NCBI RefSeq assembly: GCF_022024015.1
Contig: NZ_CP091786.1
Coordinates: 1,922,001 to 1,986,000, forward strand
Origin: Prevotella sp. E9-3
GTDB taxonomy: Bacteria > Bacteroidota > Bacteroidia > Bacteroidales > Bacteroidaceae
DNA: 64,000 bases
Direction: 5' to 3'
Made by a program: the position numbers and the translations under genes. Shown piece after piece: positions 17,304 to 26,388 of the stretch. Numbering within the stretch: position 1 is the first letter of the stretch; the number at the start of each line of letters is the position of its first letter. The notes under the pieces are model-generated. The model was given only the letters and a program-made list of their open reading frames with translations, was not told where the DNA came from and did not search any database.

Positions 17304-19070
17304 ATGAAACATTTGCTTACAGTTACATTTTTTATATTTAGCTTAGTTCCTGCAATGGCTATTTCAAAGGAAAAGACTGTCACTCTTAAAGTTATCGAGA
17401 CAAGTGATGTACATGGTCATTTCTTCCCATACGACTTTATTGGCAACAAACCACTGAAGGGTACATTATCACGCGTAAATACCTATGTAGCCAAACAACG
17501 CAAAGAGTATGGCAAGAACCTACTACTCATAGACAATGGCGACATTCTCCAGGGACAGCCCACCTGTTATTGGTCCAACTACGTTCTGCCCATGCAGGAA
17601 AGCATTAAAAGTATTACCATTTCAGAAAACATAGCAGCTTCTGTTATTAATTACATGCAATACGATGCTGAGACAGTTGGTAATCATGATATTGAAACAG
17701 GACATGGCGTTTACGACAAATGGATTCGCGAAGTTCGATGCCCTATGCTTGGCGCAAATATTGTAAATAAAGACAACCAGCAGCCTTATATACATCCCTA
17801 TGCCCTTTTCGAGCGCGAAGGTATTAAGATTGCGATTATCGGCATGGTTACTCCTGCAATTCCCTGTTGGTTAAACGAAAGTCTATATCAAGGTTTAGAA
17901 TTTCAGGAAATGGTATCTTGCGCCCGTAAATGGGTGAAGCATCTGAAGGAAGTTGAGCATGCAGATTTGATATTTGGTCTATTCCATAGTGGTTTAGACG
18001 GCGGTATCACGATGGAGAACGGAATTGAGGAAGATGCCACTAAGCGTGTAGCTCAGGAAGTTGACGGTTTTGATGCGATATTCTTTGGCCACGACCACCA
18101 AGTTCACAACATCCGCCTACAAAACACAAAAGGCGAGGATGTTGTATGTGTAGACCCATCCTGCTATGCTCAAAATGTTGCCGAGGTTGACATTGAGATA
18201 AAATTAAAAAAAGGTAAAATCATATCCAAGAACCTCGTAGGTAAGATCGTTGATGTACGTAATGAAGAAATCGACCAGCAAATGGTTTCACATTTCCAGC
18301 AGCAGATTGATGCCATCAAGCAATACGTTAATCGTCGAATCGGCACATTTGCCAATTCTATGACTACACGCGACTCTTATTTCGGGAACAGCGCCTTTAC
18401 CGACTTTATTCACGAGATGCAATTACGAATCTCTCATGCAGACATTTCGTTTAACGCTCCCCTATCCTTTGACAGTCGTATAGAGAAAGGCGAAGTAACT
18501 GTTGCCGATATGTTCAAACTCTACCGGTTTGAGAACAATCTGTATATTCTTAAAATGACAGGCAAAGAGATACTCGGTCATCTTGAGATGAGCTACGATT
18601 TATGGGCAAACACGATGACTAGCCCGGACGACCATCTTCTATTACTCAACAAAAGAACTCAAGGCGACCAACAACGAATGGGCTTTCGCAATTTTACATT
18701 CAATTTCGACTCTGCCGCTGGTATCGACTATGAAGTTGACGTCAGGAAACCCAATGGTCAGAAGGTTAAGATTCTACGTATGTCAAACGGGGAACCCTTT
18801 GACATAAACAAGACATATAATGTAGTTATGAATAGCTATCGCGGAAATGGAGGTGGCGATTTATTGATTCATGGAGCAGGTATTCCAAAAGACTCGCTGA
18901 ACAGCCGCATCATATATCAATCCCCCCTCGACCTTCGTCATTATCTGATGGAAGAGATTGAACGTCAGGGTAATGTGATTCCAAAAGCAGCTAGCAACTG
19001 GAAGTTTATACCTGAGGAATGGACTATTCCTGCTGGTAAAAGAGACCGAAAGTTTATATTCAATGAATAA
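17304..19070 (+). CDS. Secreted 5'-nucleotidase / 2',3'-cyclic phosphodiesterase family protein
   Basis: This 588-residue protein has a signal peptide (about 1-19). The calcineurin-like metallophosphatase domain has metal motifs SDVHGHFFP, IDNGDILQG, VGNHDIE and GHDHQVH. The C-terminal 5'-nucleotidase domain (about 340-550) carries the substrate motif NSYRGNGGGD. The family hydrolyses nucleotides or cyclic nucleotides outside the cytoplasm for phosphate and nucleoside scavenging. Which activity dominates is not readable from sequence. It has its own promoter box. The following gene starts 71 bp downstream. Confidence 0.9.
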   Translation: MKHLLTVTFFIFSLVPAMAISKEKTVTLKVIETSDVHGHFFPYDFIGNKPLKGTLSRVNTYVAKQRKEYGKNLLLIDNGDILQGQPTCYWSNYVLPMQESIKSITISENIAASVINYMQYDAETVGNHDIETGHGVYDKWIREVRCPMLGANIVNKDNQQPYIHPYALFEREGIKIAIIGMVTPAIPCWLNESLYQGLEFQEMVSCARKWVKHLKEVEHADLIFGLFHSGLDGGITMENGIEEDATKRVAQEVDGFDAIFFGHDHQVHNIRLQNTKGEDVVCVDPSCYAQNVAEVDIEIKLKKGKIISKNLVGKIVDVRNEEIDQQMVSHFQQQIDAIKQYVNRRIGTFANSMTTRDSYFGNSAFTDFIHEMQLRISHADISFNAPLSFDSRIEKGEVTVADMFKLYRFENNLYILKMTGKEILGHLEMSYDLWANTMTSPDDHLLLLNKRTQGDQQRMGFRNFTFNFDSAAGIDYEVDVRKPNGQKVKILRMSNGEPFDINKTYNVVMNSYRGNGGGDLLIHGAGIPKDSLNSRIIYQSPLDLRHYLMEEIERQGNVIPKAASNWKFIPEEWTIPAGKRDRKFIFNE

Positions 19071-19141
19071 GCGGTAATAAATCGAAATTCAATTACTTAG
19101 CAGAAAAATTCCCACCCACACTAGTCCAACATTATAAAACA

Positions 19142-19909
19142 ATGAAACGTTATTATTTTATATTCTGCAAAGACGATATAATGCTCGAAAAATGCGAAGA
19201 CGGAACTTATACGATTCCCCTTGCTGAAGAGCCCCCTATTCCTATAAAACCGTGGACGGTGATTCTAAACATCACCCCTCTAAATGATATAGAGGTAAAA
19301 GCATACGCAATAGATCATCCCGTTACCGACCAGGAACGCTATGAGATGTGTCCGCTTCGACAGAGCTATTACAAACTACCATTCGAACTCTACCTGAAAG
19401 CAGGGAAATGTGCTGAGCTCATATATTGGGATAAGAACACTCGTTTCTGTGGCATCTGTGGAGGGCCAATGAAATTCCATACCGACATTTCAAAACGTTG
19501 TGAGCATTGTGGAAAAGAAGTTTGGCCTCAGTTAGCCACAGCAGTCATCGTATTGATTCATCGAGGCGATGAAGTGTTGTTGGCAAGAGGACGTAATTTT
19601 CGTAGCGACTTCTATGGGTTGATTGCGGGATTTGTGGAAACTGGCGAAACACTTGAAGAAGCCGTGGTTCGTGAAGTTAAGGAAGAAACGGGCATCAATA
19701 TTAAAAATATCCGATATTTTGGTTCACAACCGTGGCCATACCCAAGTGGATTGATGGTAGGCTTTAATGCCGACTACGAGAGTGGCGAGATTCATGTCCA
19801 ACGAGAAGAATTGAAAAAAGCAGGATGGTTCCATAAGGACCACCTACCTAAGATTCCCGAGAAGCTATCAATAGCTCGCAAACTAATAGACAATTGGTTG
19901 GGTGAATAG
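19142..19909 (+). CDS. nudC: NAD+ diphosphatase (NudC)
   Basis: This 255-residue Nudix enzyme hydrolyses NAD(H) to NMN(H) and AMP and, in E. coli, removes NAD caps from RNA. A central zinc ribbon (CGICGGPMKFH and CEHCG) precedes the Nudix box GFVETGETLEEAVVREVKEE. The family-specific signature SQPWPYPSGLMVGF follows. Length matches NudC. A very strong bidirectional terminator lies about 40 bp after the stop. Confidence 0.95.
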   Translation: MKRYYFIFCKDDIMLEKCEDGTYTIPLAEEPPIPIKPWTVILNITPLNDIEVKAYAIDHPVTDQERYEMCPLRQSYYKLPFELYLKAGKCAELIYWDKNTRFCGICGGPMKFHTDISKRCEHCGKEVWPQLATAVIVLIHRGDEVLLARGRNFRSDFYGLIAGFVETGETLEEAVVREVKEETGINIKNIRYFGSQPWPYPSGLMVGFNADYESGEIHVQREELKKAGWFHKDHLPKIPEKLSIARKLIDNWLGE

Positions 19910-19951
19910 AAGATAAGGACAAAACAAAAAGAAAAAGAACAAATGAGGAAT

Positions 19952-19994
19952 ATAAAGAAATCGTCAGCAAGTTGTTTGCTGACGATTTCTTTAT
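19952..19994. terminator. Bidirectional terminator between nudC and ugd
   Basis: A perfect 19-bp stem (19952-19970 with 19976-19994) closes a five-base loop, one of the strongest hairpins in the window. It separates the converging nudC and ugd transcripts. Confidence 0.9.
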
Positions 19995-20018
19995 GTCTTA
20001 TTGTTTTATGAATAGCAC

Positions 20019-21335
20019 TTATTTTCCAATGCAATGATACTCAAAGCCGTTTTCTTGCAGTTCTTCACTATCAAAGATGTTTCGGCCATCAATCACCAGC
20101 GGATTGTGCATCGCCTTCTTGATGACACCCCAAGTAGGCAGACGGAATTCTTTCCACTCAGTAAGCAAAAGCAAAGCATCGGCATCAAGCACAGCATCAT
20201 ACATGTCCCGACAGTAAGTAATGGTATCACCTATGCGACGCTTACACTCGTCCATTGCAATAGGATCGTAAGCACGAACTACGCAACCAGCCTCAAGCAG
20301 TTTCTGAATCATCACCAAAGCAGTTGACTCACGCATGTCGTCGGTCTCAGGCTTAAACGAAAGTCCCCACATAGCAACCACCTTGCCTTTCAAAGACTGG
20401 CCTTCAAAAGCTTTCGACAGTTTTTCAAAAAGAACACTCTTCTGTTTCTCATTCACACGCTCAACAGCTTTCAGCACTTCCATAGAGTAACCTTCCTGGT
20501 CGGCTGTCTTTATAAGCGCCTTCACATCCTTGGGGAAACAACTGCCACCATAGCCGCAACCAGCATAGAGGAATTTGCGGCCAATACGGGTATCAGCGCC
20601 AATACCTGCGCGAACCATATTCACATCGGCGCCCACTCTCTCACAAAGGTTTGCAATATCGTTCATGAACGAAATACGTGTGGCCAGCATAGAGTTAGCC
20701 GCATATTTTGTCATCTCGGCTGAAGGAATGTCCATAAAAATAACGCGGAAATTATTCAGCAGGAACGGCTTGTACAACTTGGAAAGAACTTTCTTGGCTT
20801 TTTCACTTTCTACACCGACAACTACGCGGTCAGGCGACATAAAGTCTTTAATAGCACTACCTTCCTTCAGGAACTCTGGGTTTGAGGCCACATCGAAAGG
20901 AATATCCTCGCCTCGTTTCTTCAGTTCTTCCTCAATAGCAGCGCGTACTTTCTTTGCAGTTCCAACGGGAACCGTAGATTTTGTCACCACTACAACATAT
21001 TTATTAATATTAGCGCCGATAGTCTTAGCTACCTGAAGCACGTATTTCAAGTCAGCCGAACCGTCTTCGTCTGGAGGAGTACCTACAGCAGAGAATACAA
21101 CATCCTGTTCGTTGAGAACAGAAGCCAAATCGGTTGTAAACGACAGGCGGCCAGCCTTAACATTCTTAAGAACCATCTGGTCTAACCCAGGCTCGTAGAT
21201 GGGAATTTCTCCCTTTTGAAGTCTCTCAATTTTGTTTGCATCCACATCGACGCAAGTCACGTTTACGCCAGTTTCGGCGAAACATGTTCCTGTTACCAGT
21301 CCTACATAGCCGGTACCAACAACTGCAATGTTCAT
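20019..21335 (-). CDS. ugd: UDP-glucose 6-dehydrogenase
   Basis: This 438-residue enzyme oxidises UDP-glucose to UDP-glucuronate with two NAD+, feeding capsule and LPS sugars. The N-terminal Rossmann motif VVGTGYVGLVTG, the central helix TKYAANSMLATRISFMNDI, the catalytic cysteine in GYGGSCFPKDV and the C-terminal WGLSFKPETDDMRES are intact. It starts 26 bp after rfbC ends, so the pair forms an operon for nucleotide-sugar synthesis. Confidence 0.97.
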   Translation of the reverse strand: MNIAVVGTGYVGLVTGTCFAETGVNVTCVDVDANKIERLQKGEIPIYEPGLDQMVLKNVKAGRLSFTTDLASVLNEQDVVFSAVGTPPDEDGSADLKYVLQVAKTIGANINKYVVVVTKSTVPVGTAKKVRAAIEEELKKRGEDIPFDVASNPEFLKEGSAIKDFMSPDRVVVGVESEKAKKVLSKLYKPFLLNNFRVIFMDIPSAEMTKYAANSMLATRISFMNDIANLCERVGADVNMVRAGIGADTRIGRKFLYAGCGYGGSCFPKDVKALIKTADQEGYSMEVLKAVERVNEKQKSVLFEKLSKAFEGQSLKGKVVAMWGLSFKPETDDMRESTALVMIQKLLEAGCVVRAYDPIAMDECKRRIGDTITYCRDMYDAVLDADALLLLTEWKEFRLPTWGVIKKAMHNPLVIDGRNIFDSEELQENGFEYHCIGK

Positions 21336-21361
21336 TACTTATTATTTAATTAGGTTAATAA

Positions 21362-21907
21362 TCAAAAACATTCTGCCTCTTTAAACAAAGGTGCCTTCAA
21401 GTCCTTCTCGCTGGTCACCACATCTTTGGGATCAATGGGCCACTCTATGGCGAGGTCAGGATCATTCCAACGAACTCCTGCTTCAGCCTGAGGAGCATAT
21501 ACATTATCTACTTTATAGGTAAAGATAGCTTCTTGGCTCAACACCAGGAAACCATGCGCGAAACCTCTTGGAATAAAGAACTGACGCTTATTATCTTCAC
21601 TCAGTTCTACCATGACATGTTTGCCGAAGGTTGGAGAGTTTCTACGAAGGTCAACTGCCACATCAAGCACCTTTCCTTTAATCACTCTCACCAATTTGGC
21701 CTGAGAATAATCACCTTTTTGATAATGAAGGCCACGCAACACACCGTACGAAGATTTTGACTCATTGTCTTGAACAAAATCAACTTTTCCGATCTTCTCT
21801 TCAAACTCTTCCTTCTTCCATGCTTCAAAGAAATAGCCACGAGCATCATTGAAAATCTTTGGTTCAATAAGGTAAACTCCTTCAATAGCTGTAGATATAT
21901 ATTCCAT
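21362..21907 (-). CDS. rfbC: dTDP-4-dehydrorhamnose 3,5-epimerase (RmlC/RfbC)
   Basis: This 181-residue cupin enzyme epimerises dTDP-4-keto-6-deoxyglucose on the way to dTDP-rhamnose. Characteristic segments are YFFEAW, SSYGVLRGLHYQ with the active-site histidine, KLVRVIKGKVLDVAVDLR and FIPRGFAHGFLVLS. The other rml genes (A, B, D) are not in this window. It heads the rfbC-ugd operon from a promoter box 30 bp upstream. Confidence 0.96.
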   Translation of the reverse strand: MEYISTAIEGVYLIEPKIFNDARGYFFEAWKKEEFEEKIGKVDFVQDNESKSSYGVLRGLHYQKGDYSQAKLVRVIKGKVLDVAVDLRRNSPTFGKHVMVELSEDNKRQFFIPRGFAHGFLVLSQEAIFTYKVDNVYAPQAEAGVRWNDPDLAIEWPIDPKDVVTSEKDLKAPLFKEAECF

Positions 21908-21936
21908 TTATAAAGTATTATTATTTTAACAGTTTG

Positions 21937-21944
21937 CAAAAGTA
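21937..21944 (-). promoter_or_regulatory. Predicted -7 box of rfbC-ugd
   Basis: The minus strand reads TACTTTTG, a perfect TAnnTTTG box 30 bp upstream of rfbC. Confidence 0.55.
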
Positions 21945-22031
21945 CAAATATTATTTTGTATGAGGAAAACTTTTTTTGTATTTGTTTTATTATTATCCTG
22001 CTTTTTATTTGTTCATATCAAGAAAAAAACG

Positions 22032-22039
22032 TAATTTTG
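22032..22039 (+). promoter_or_regulatory. Predicted -7 box almost touching a GTG start
   Basis: TAATTTTG ends four bases before the GTG codon at 22044. Transcription from it would start at or next to the start codon, so the message would be leaderless or nearly so. Confidence 0.55.
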
Positions 22040-22043
22040 CAAC

Positions 22044-23105
22044 GTGATTGAACTGAATAGACATATTGAAATACTCCTGTTGAACAATGATTGTGTGATT
22101 GTTCCGGGATTTGGAGGCTTCATGGCCCACCATTCTGATGCGCGTTATGACGAGAGCGACAAGATGTTTTTACCTCCTCTCCGTACGCTTGGGTTCAATC
22201 CTCAACTCAAAATCAACGACCATCTTCTCGTTCAAAGTTATATTGAAGCCTATGATATCAGTTATCCAGAGGCTTTACGTCGCATCGAGAATGAGGTTGA
22301 AGAACTGAAACAACACTTGGAAAGTGAAGGCGAATACGAACTGACCGACCTTGGAACTATCACTCTGAACGATGAAGGACGCTATGAGTTTCAACCTTGC
22401 GAGGCAGGAATCCTTAGTCCTATGCTCTATGGTCTCAGCTCGTTCTCCATGCAAACCATTTCAAGTCTGCTTCAGAGCGCCGAGGTAAAAGAAGAAAAGA
22501 AAGAGGCCCTTATTAAACCCATCCAACTTGAAGAAATCACTAAGGATGATAATCATGAGAAGATTGACGACAGTACAGTCAATGACGATACGATTGTTAT
22601 CCGTATGTCTTGGATTCGCAACATGGTTGCTATGGCAGCATCCATCCTTTTGTTCTTCTTTATCAGCACGCCTGTAGGCAATAGCGAATTGAGTGAGACT
22701 GTTCAACAGAGCAGCGTACTGCCAGTTATCACAGCAGCAAGTGTCCAGGAAAAGCAAGAGCAAATAGCTGAAACACCGGAAGAGAATCAGCCAAACGCTG
22801 AGAGTGTTTCAATGGAACGCTCTGAGGAAATGATAAATAGTGAAGCTCCCGTCAAGGAAACTTCATCAGTTTATACGATCGTTCTTGCCAGTCAGACCCC
22901 CCTTATCCATGCAGAAGAATTTATTGCTCGTCTTTCAAAGAGCGGCATTGAAGGTGCCCAAACGATGAGTATGCAGAATACTGCAAAGGTAAGAGTAGTG
23001 ATTGGTTCATTCAATTCTGAAGAAGAAGCACAATCACAGTTGAGAAAATACCGTGCTGATAACAACAACTTCAAAGAAGCATGGGTGCTTCATGTCAAAG
23101 ATTAA
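22044..23105 (+). CDS. HU-CCDC81 and SPOR domain protein
   Basis: This 353-residue membrane protein begins with two HU-like domains of the CCDC81 type (about residues 1-60 and 65-130; NDCVIVPGFGGFMAHH, YIEAYDISYPEALRRIE). A charged linker, one membrane helix (about 190-210, RNMVAMAASILLFFF) and a C-terminal SPOR domain (about 275-350) that should bind denuded peptidoglycan follow. The layout suggests a link between the nucleoid or cytoplasmic face and the division septum. The GTG start was kept because conserved sequence begins at once. An FHA protein gene follows after 14 bp. Confidence 0.82.
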   Translation: MIELNRHIEILLLNNDCVIVPGFGGFMAHHSDARYDESDKMFLPPLRTLGFNPQLKINDHLLVQSYIEAYDISYPEALRRIENEVEELKQHLESEGEYELTDLGTITLNDEGRYEFQPCEAGILSPMLYGLSSFSMQTISSLLQSAEVKEEKKEALIKPIQLEEITKDDNHEKIDDSTVNDDTIVIRMSWIRNMVAMAASILLFFFISTPVGNSELSETVQQSSVLPVITAASVQEKQEQIAETPEENQPNAESVSMERSEEMINSEAPVKETSSVYTIVLASQTPLIHAEEFIARLSKSGIEGAQTMSMQNTAKVRVVIGSFNSEEEAQSQLRKYRADNNNFKEAWVLHVKD

Positions 23106-23119
23106 TTCTTTTTTGAGCA

Positions 23120-23665
23120 ATGAAGCGAGTACGTTGTCCCAAATGTGATCAATACATAACTTTCGACGAAACACGCTATGAACCGGGTCAGAAGCTCGTG
23201 TTCCAATGTCCTGATTGCGGTAAGCAGTTTGGCATCCGTATTGGTACATCCAAACTGAAACAAACTCAGAAGGAAGAAACACAATCCTTGAACCAGCAAA
23301 CCGAGATGCCCGACGATAGCGATTTTGGCAGTATAGTCGTCATCGAGAACGTGTTTCACTACAAGCAGATACTCCCTTTAAAGATGGGTGAGAACCAAAT
23401 AGGTCGCTATCAGAAAGGGAATCCCATCAACACCCCTATCGAGACTGTCGATCCCAGCGTTGATTTACTTCATTGCACTATAACTGTATCTCGCGACAAG
23501 CGCGGACGTTTAAAATACGAACTCAAAGACGGTCCCAGTTATACAGGTACCTTTGTCGACAATGTAATACTTGGTGATCGCGAACGACGAATCATCAACG
23601 ACGGACAGTTGTTCACTATCGGTGCCACAAGCATCATTCTAAGAACTCCTCAAGAGGAGGAATGA
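23120..23665 (+). CDS. Zinc-ribbon and FHA domain protein
   Basis: This 181-residue protein starts with a short zinc ribbon (CPKCDQYITF and CPDCGKQF), then a low-complexity linker and a C-terminal FHA domain. The FHA part shows the conserved GRYQKG, HCTITVSRDKRG and GTFVDNVIL elements. FHA domains bind phosphothreonine peptides. Co-location with the SPOR protein suggests a role in cell envelope or division signalling; this is inferred from position. The next gene starts 81 bp downstream. Confidence 0.8.
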   Translation: MKRVRCPKCDQYITFDETRYEPGQKLVFQCPDCGKQFGIRIGTSKLKQTQKEETQSLNQQTEMPDDSDFGSIVVIENVFHYKQILPLKMGENQIGRYQKGNPINTPIETVDPSVDLLHCTITVSRDKRGRLKYELKDGPSYTGTFVDNVILGDRERRIINDGQLFTIGATSIILRTPQEEE

Positions 23666-23746
23666 CAACCGCTAATAACCAAAGCCAAGGTCATGAATGA
23701 TGAATAGAGTATAGAAATTTAGAACTAATAAAAACAAAGATAGAAG

Positions 23747-24952
23747 ATGCCAGAAATATCTGTTCGAGGCCTTGAGATGCCCGAAAGCCCTATTCGCAAA
23801 CTGGCTCCTTTGGCAGCAGCTGCCAAGAAAAGAGGTACCAAAGTTTATCATCTGAACATCGGCCAGCCGGACCTTCCCACTCCCGATGTGGCTCTTGACG
23901 CTTTGAAGCATATTGACCGCAAGATTCTGGAATACTCTCCTTCACAGGGGTATCTCAGCTATCGTGAGAAGCTCGTTGGCTATTATGCAAAATACAACAT
24001 CAATGTTACTGCCGACGATATCATTATCACATCAGGCGGCTCAGAAGCTGTTCTCTTTGCTTTTATGTCGTGTCTGAATCCTGGCGACGAGATTATTGTG
24101 CCAGAACCGGCCTATGCCAACTATATGGCTTTTGCTATATCTGCTGGTGCAAAAATCCGCACCATAGCCACTACAATCGATGAAGGTTTCTCTCTGCCCA
24201 AGGTTGAGAAATTTGAGGAGCTTATCAACGAGCGTACACGTGCTATCATGATATGCAATCCCAACAACCCAACTGGTTATCTATACACTCGTCGTGAAAT
24301 GAATCAGATTCGCGACTTGGTGAAAAAATACGACCTTTATCTGTTCTCCGACGAAGTTTATCGTGAATACATCTATACCGGTTCTCCCTATATTTCCGCC
24401 TGCCATTTGGACGGTATTGAACAGAATGTTATTCTTATTGACTCAGTTTCAAAGCGTTATTCTGAATGCGGTATTCGAATCGGTGCCCTTATCACAAAGA
24501 ACAAAGAGGTGCGTGCAGCCGTAATGAAATTCTGTCAGGCTCGTCTTTCTCCACCTCTTATCGGTCAGATTGTGGCCGAGGCATCTCTTGATGCTCCTGA
24601 AGAGTACTATCGTGACGTTTACGATGAATATGTTGAACGCCGTAAATGTCTGATAGACGGTCTGAACCGTATTCCTGGCGTTTACTCGCCTATTCCTATG
24701 GGTGCTTTCTACACAGTAGCCAAGCTTCCGGTTGACGATGCTGAGATATTCTGCCGCTGGTGTCTTTCCGATTTCGAGTATGAAGGAGCTACCGTCATGA
24801 TGGCTCCCGCAGCAGGATTCTATACCACTCCAGGAGCCGGGCGCGACCAAGTTCGCATCGCTTATGTGCTGAAGAAAGAAGATCTTAATCAGGCTCTCGT
24901 AGTACTTCGTAAAGCGCTTGAGGCTTACCCTGGGAGAACCGTTAACGAGTAA
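23747..24952 (+). CDS. PLP-dependent class I aminotransferase (aspartate aminotransferase-like)
   Basis: This 401-residue enzyme has the fold-type I pattern: LNIGQPDLPTPD at the N-terminus, SGGSEAVLFAF, NPNNPTGYLY, SDEVYREYIY, and the PLP lysine in DSVSKRYSECGIRIG. It most resembles the aspartate/aromatic aminotransferases and would transfer amino groups between an amino acid and 2-oxoglutarate. Exact specificity is not clear. The ABC permease gene begins 6 bp after the stop. Confidence 0.9.
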   Translation: MPEISVRGLEMPESPIRKLAPLAAAAKKRGTKVYHLNIGQPDLPTPDVALDALKHIDRKILEYSPSQGYLSYREKLVGYYAKYNINVTADDIIITSGGSEAVLFAFMSCLNPGDEIIVPEPAYANYMAFAISAGAKIRTIATTIDEGFSLPKVEKFEELINERTRAIMICNPNNPTGYLYTRREMNQIRDLVKKYDLYLFSDEVYREYIYTGSPYISACHLDGIEQNVILIDSVSKRYSECGIRIGALITKNKEVRAAVMKFCQARLSPPLIGQIVAEASLDAPEEYYRDVYDEYVERRKCLIDGLNRIPGVYSPIPMGAFYTVAKLPVDDAEIFCRWCLSDFEYEGATVMMAPAAGFYTTPGAGRDQVRIAYVLKKEDLNQALVVLRKALEAYPGRTVNE

Positions 24953-24958
24953 TCCTAT

Positions 24959-26233
24959 ATGAATCTGCCCCTTTTTCTCTCACGCCGTATCTACGGAGGA
25001 AAAGTTGAAACGGATGCCGATGACAAACCGATACGCCAAAAGTCAGTCAGTCGGCCCGCCATTCGTATAGCTACCATTGGTGTAGCTATAGGATTGGCTG
25101 TGATGATTGTGACCGTCAGCGTGGTTATCGGATTCAAGCACACCATTCGTGACAAGGTAGCAGGTTTTGGAAGTCATATCCAGGTAGAGAACATCATGTC
25201 GTTCAATACAGCTTCCGACTTCCCCATTTGTATCAACGACAGCATGCTGCAGTTATTGGAAACAATTCCTGGCATCAAGCATGCTGAACGTTATGCCATC
25301 ACACAAGGAATTCTTAAAACCGATGAAGACTTTCTGGGCGTAGCCCTCAAAGGCATCGGTCAGGAATATGACCTAAGTTTTATTCAAGAGAATCTTGTTG
25401 AAGGCGAACTTCCCCAGTTTTGCGATTCCTCAACAAAGTATCCCCTTGTTATTTCAAAGACCATTGCGCAAAAACTGCGACTGAAAATAGACGATCGTAT
25501 CTTTGCCTATTTCATCAGCGACGAAGGGGTTAAAGCCCGTCGGTTTACAGTAAAGGCTATCTATCAGACAAACATGAAGCGATTCGATGATTCTTTCTGT
25601 CTGACAGACATTTATGCAACGAACAAACTGAATGGATGGTTTACCGACCAATGCTCAGGAGCCGAACTTATCGTTGATGATTTCGACCATCTTGAAACCG
25701 CCAGTCACAACGTTGTAAAAAAGGTGAATCGCACACTCGATGCCTACAACAACACTTTTTCTTCACGCACCATTACCGATGCCTATCCTCAGATATTCTC
25801 ATGGCTTGAACTGCTTGATATCAACGTATGGATTATCCTTGGTTTGATGATTGTTTTGGCTGGCTTTACAATGACCAGCGGCTTGCTCATCATCATCCTT
25901 GAACGCACGCAGATGATAGGCATTCTGAAAGCACTTGGTGCCCGCGATTCCATGATACGCAAAACATTTCTTTGGTTCTCCGTATTCATTATCAGTCGAG
26001 GTCTTCTTTGGGGTAACATCATCGGTATCGGTCTCGTTATTCTACAACAGACAACCGGTATTGTAACCCTCGATCCCCAGACCTACTACGTAAGCGAGGC
26101 CCCGATGGAACTAAACCTGTTCTATGTTTTACTATTGAACATTGCGACCCTCTTCATCAGTATCTTTGTTCTAATTGCACCGAGCTACCTTGTAGCCAAA
26201 ATTCATCCGGCTCGCTCAATGCGATACGAGTAA
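24959..26233 (+). CDS. ABC transporter permease, LolC/LolE-FtsX type
   Basis: This 424-residue protein has an N-terminal membrane segment (about 38-60), a large extracytoplasmic domain (about 65-285) and three C-terminal membrane segments with the FtsX-fold motif ILERTQMIGILKALGARDS. This is the topology of LolC/LolE permeases that release lipoproteins from the inner membrane. The ATPase partner is not adjacent. It is the last gene in the HU/SPOR-FHA-aminotransferase run, ending at a hairpin. Confidence 0.87.
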   Translation: MNLPLFLSRRIYGGKVETDADDKPIRQKSVSRPAIRIATIGVAIGLAVMIVTVSVVIGFKHTIRDKVAGFGSHIQVENIMSFNTASDFPICINDSMLQLLETIPGIKHAERYAITQGILKTDEDFLGVALKGIGQEYDLSFIQENLVEGELPQFCDSSTKYPLVISKTIAQKLRLKIDDRIFAYFISDEGVKARRFTVKAIYQTNMKRFDDSFCLTDIYATNKLNGWFTDQCSGAELIVDDFDHLETASHNVVKKVNRTLDAYNNTFSSRTITDAYPQIFSWLELLDINVWIILGLMIVLAGFTMTSGLLIIILERTQMIGILKALGARDSMIRKTFLWFSVFIISRGLLWGNIIGIGLVILQQTTGIVTLDPQTYYVSEAPMELNLFYVLLLNIATLFISIFVLIAPSYLVAKIHPARSMRYE

Positions 26234-26238
26234 AGATG

Positions 26239-26275
26239 TAACATTCTGTTAAAATTCTGACAGAATGCAATGTTA
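26239..26275 (+). terminator. Hairpin after the ABC permease gene
   Basis: CATTCTGT at 26242-26249 pairs with ACAGAATG at 26260-26267, with an outer TAACA/TGTTA extension and a small bulge. A T-rich stretch follows. Confidence 0.6.
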
Positions 26276-26291
26276 TTTCGATTATTATCAT

Positions 26292-26299
26292 TATCTTTG
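26292..26299 (+). promoter_or_regulatory. Predicted -7 box of recJ-recQ
   Basis: TATCTTTG is a perfect TAnnTTTG box, about 90 bp upstream of recJ and just after the hairpin of the previous unit. Confidence 0.55.
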
Positions 26300-26388
26300 T
26301 ATGCCCTCTTATCCGGACGGCTATCCAATTGCTGTTCTTTCTACGTTTATGGGCACCATAAAACAGACAAGAATAAATAAAATATATA

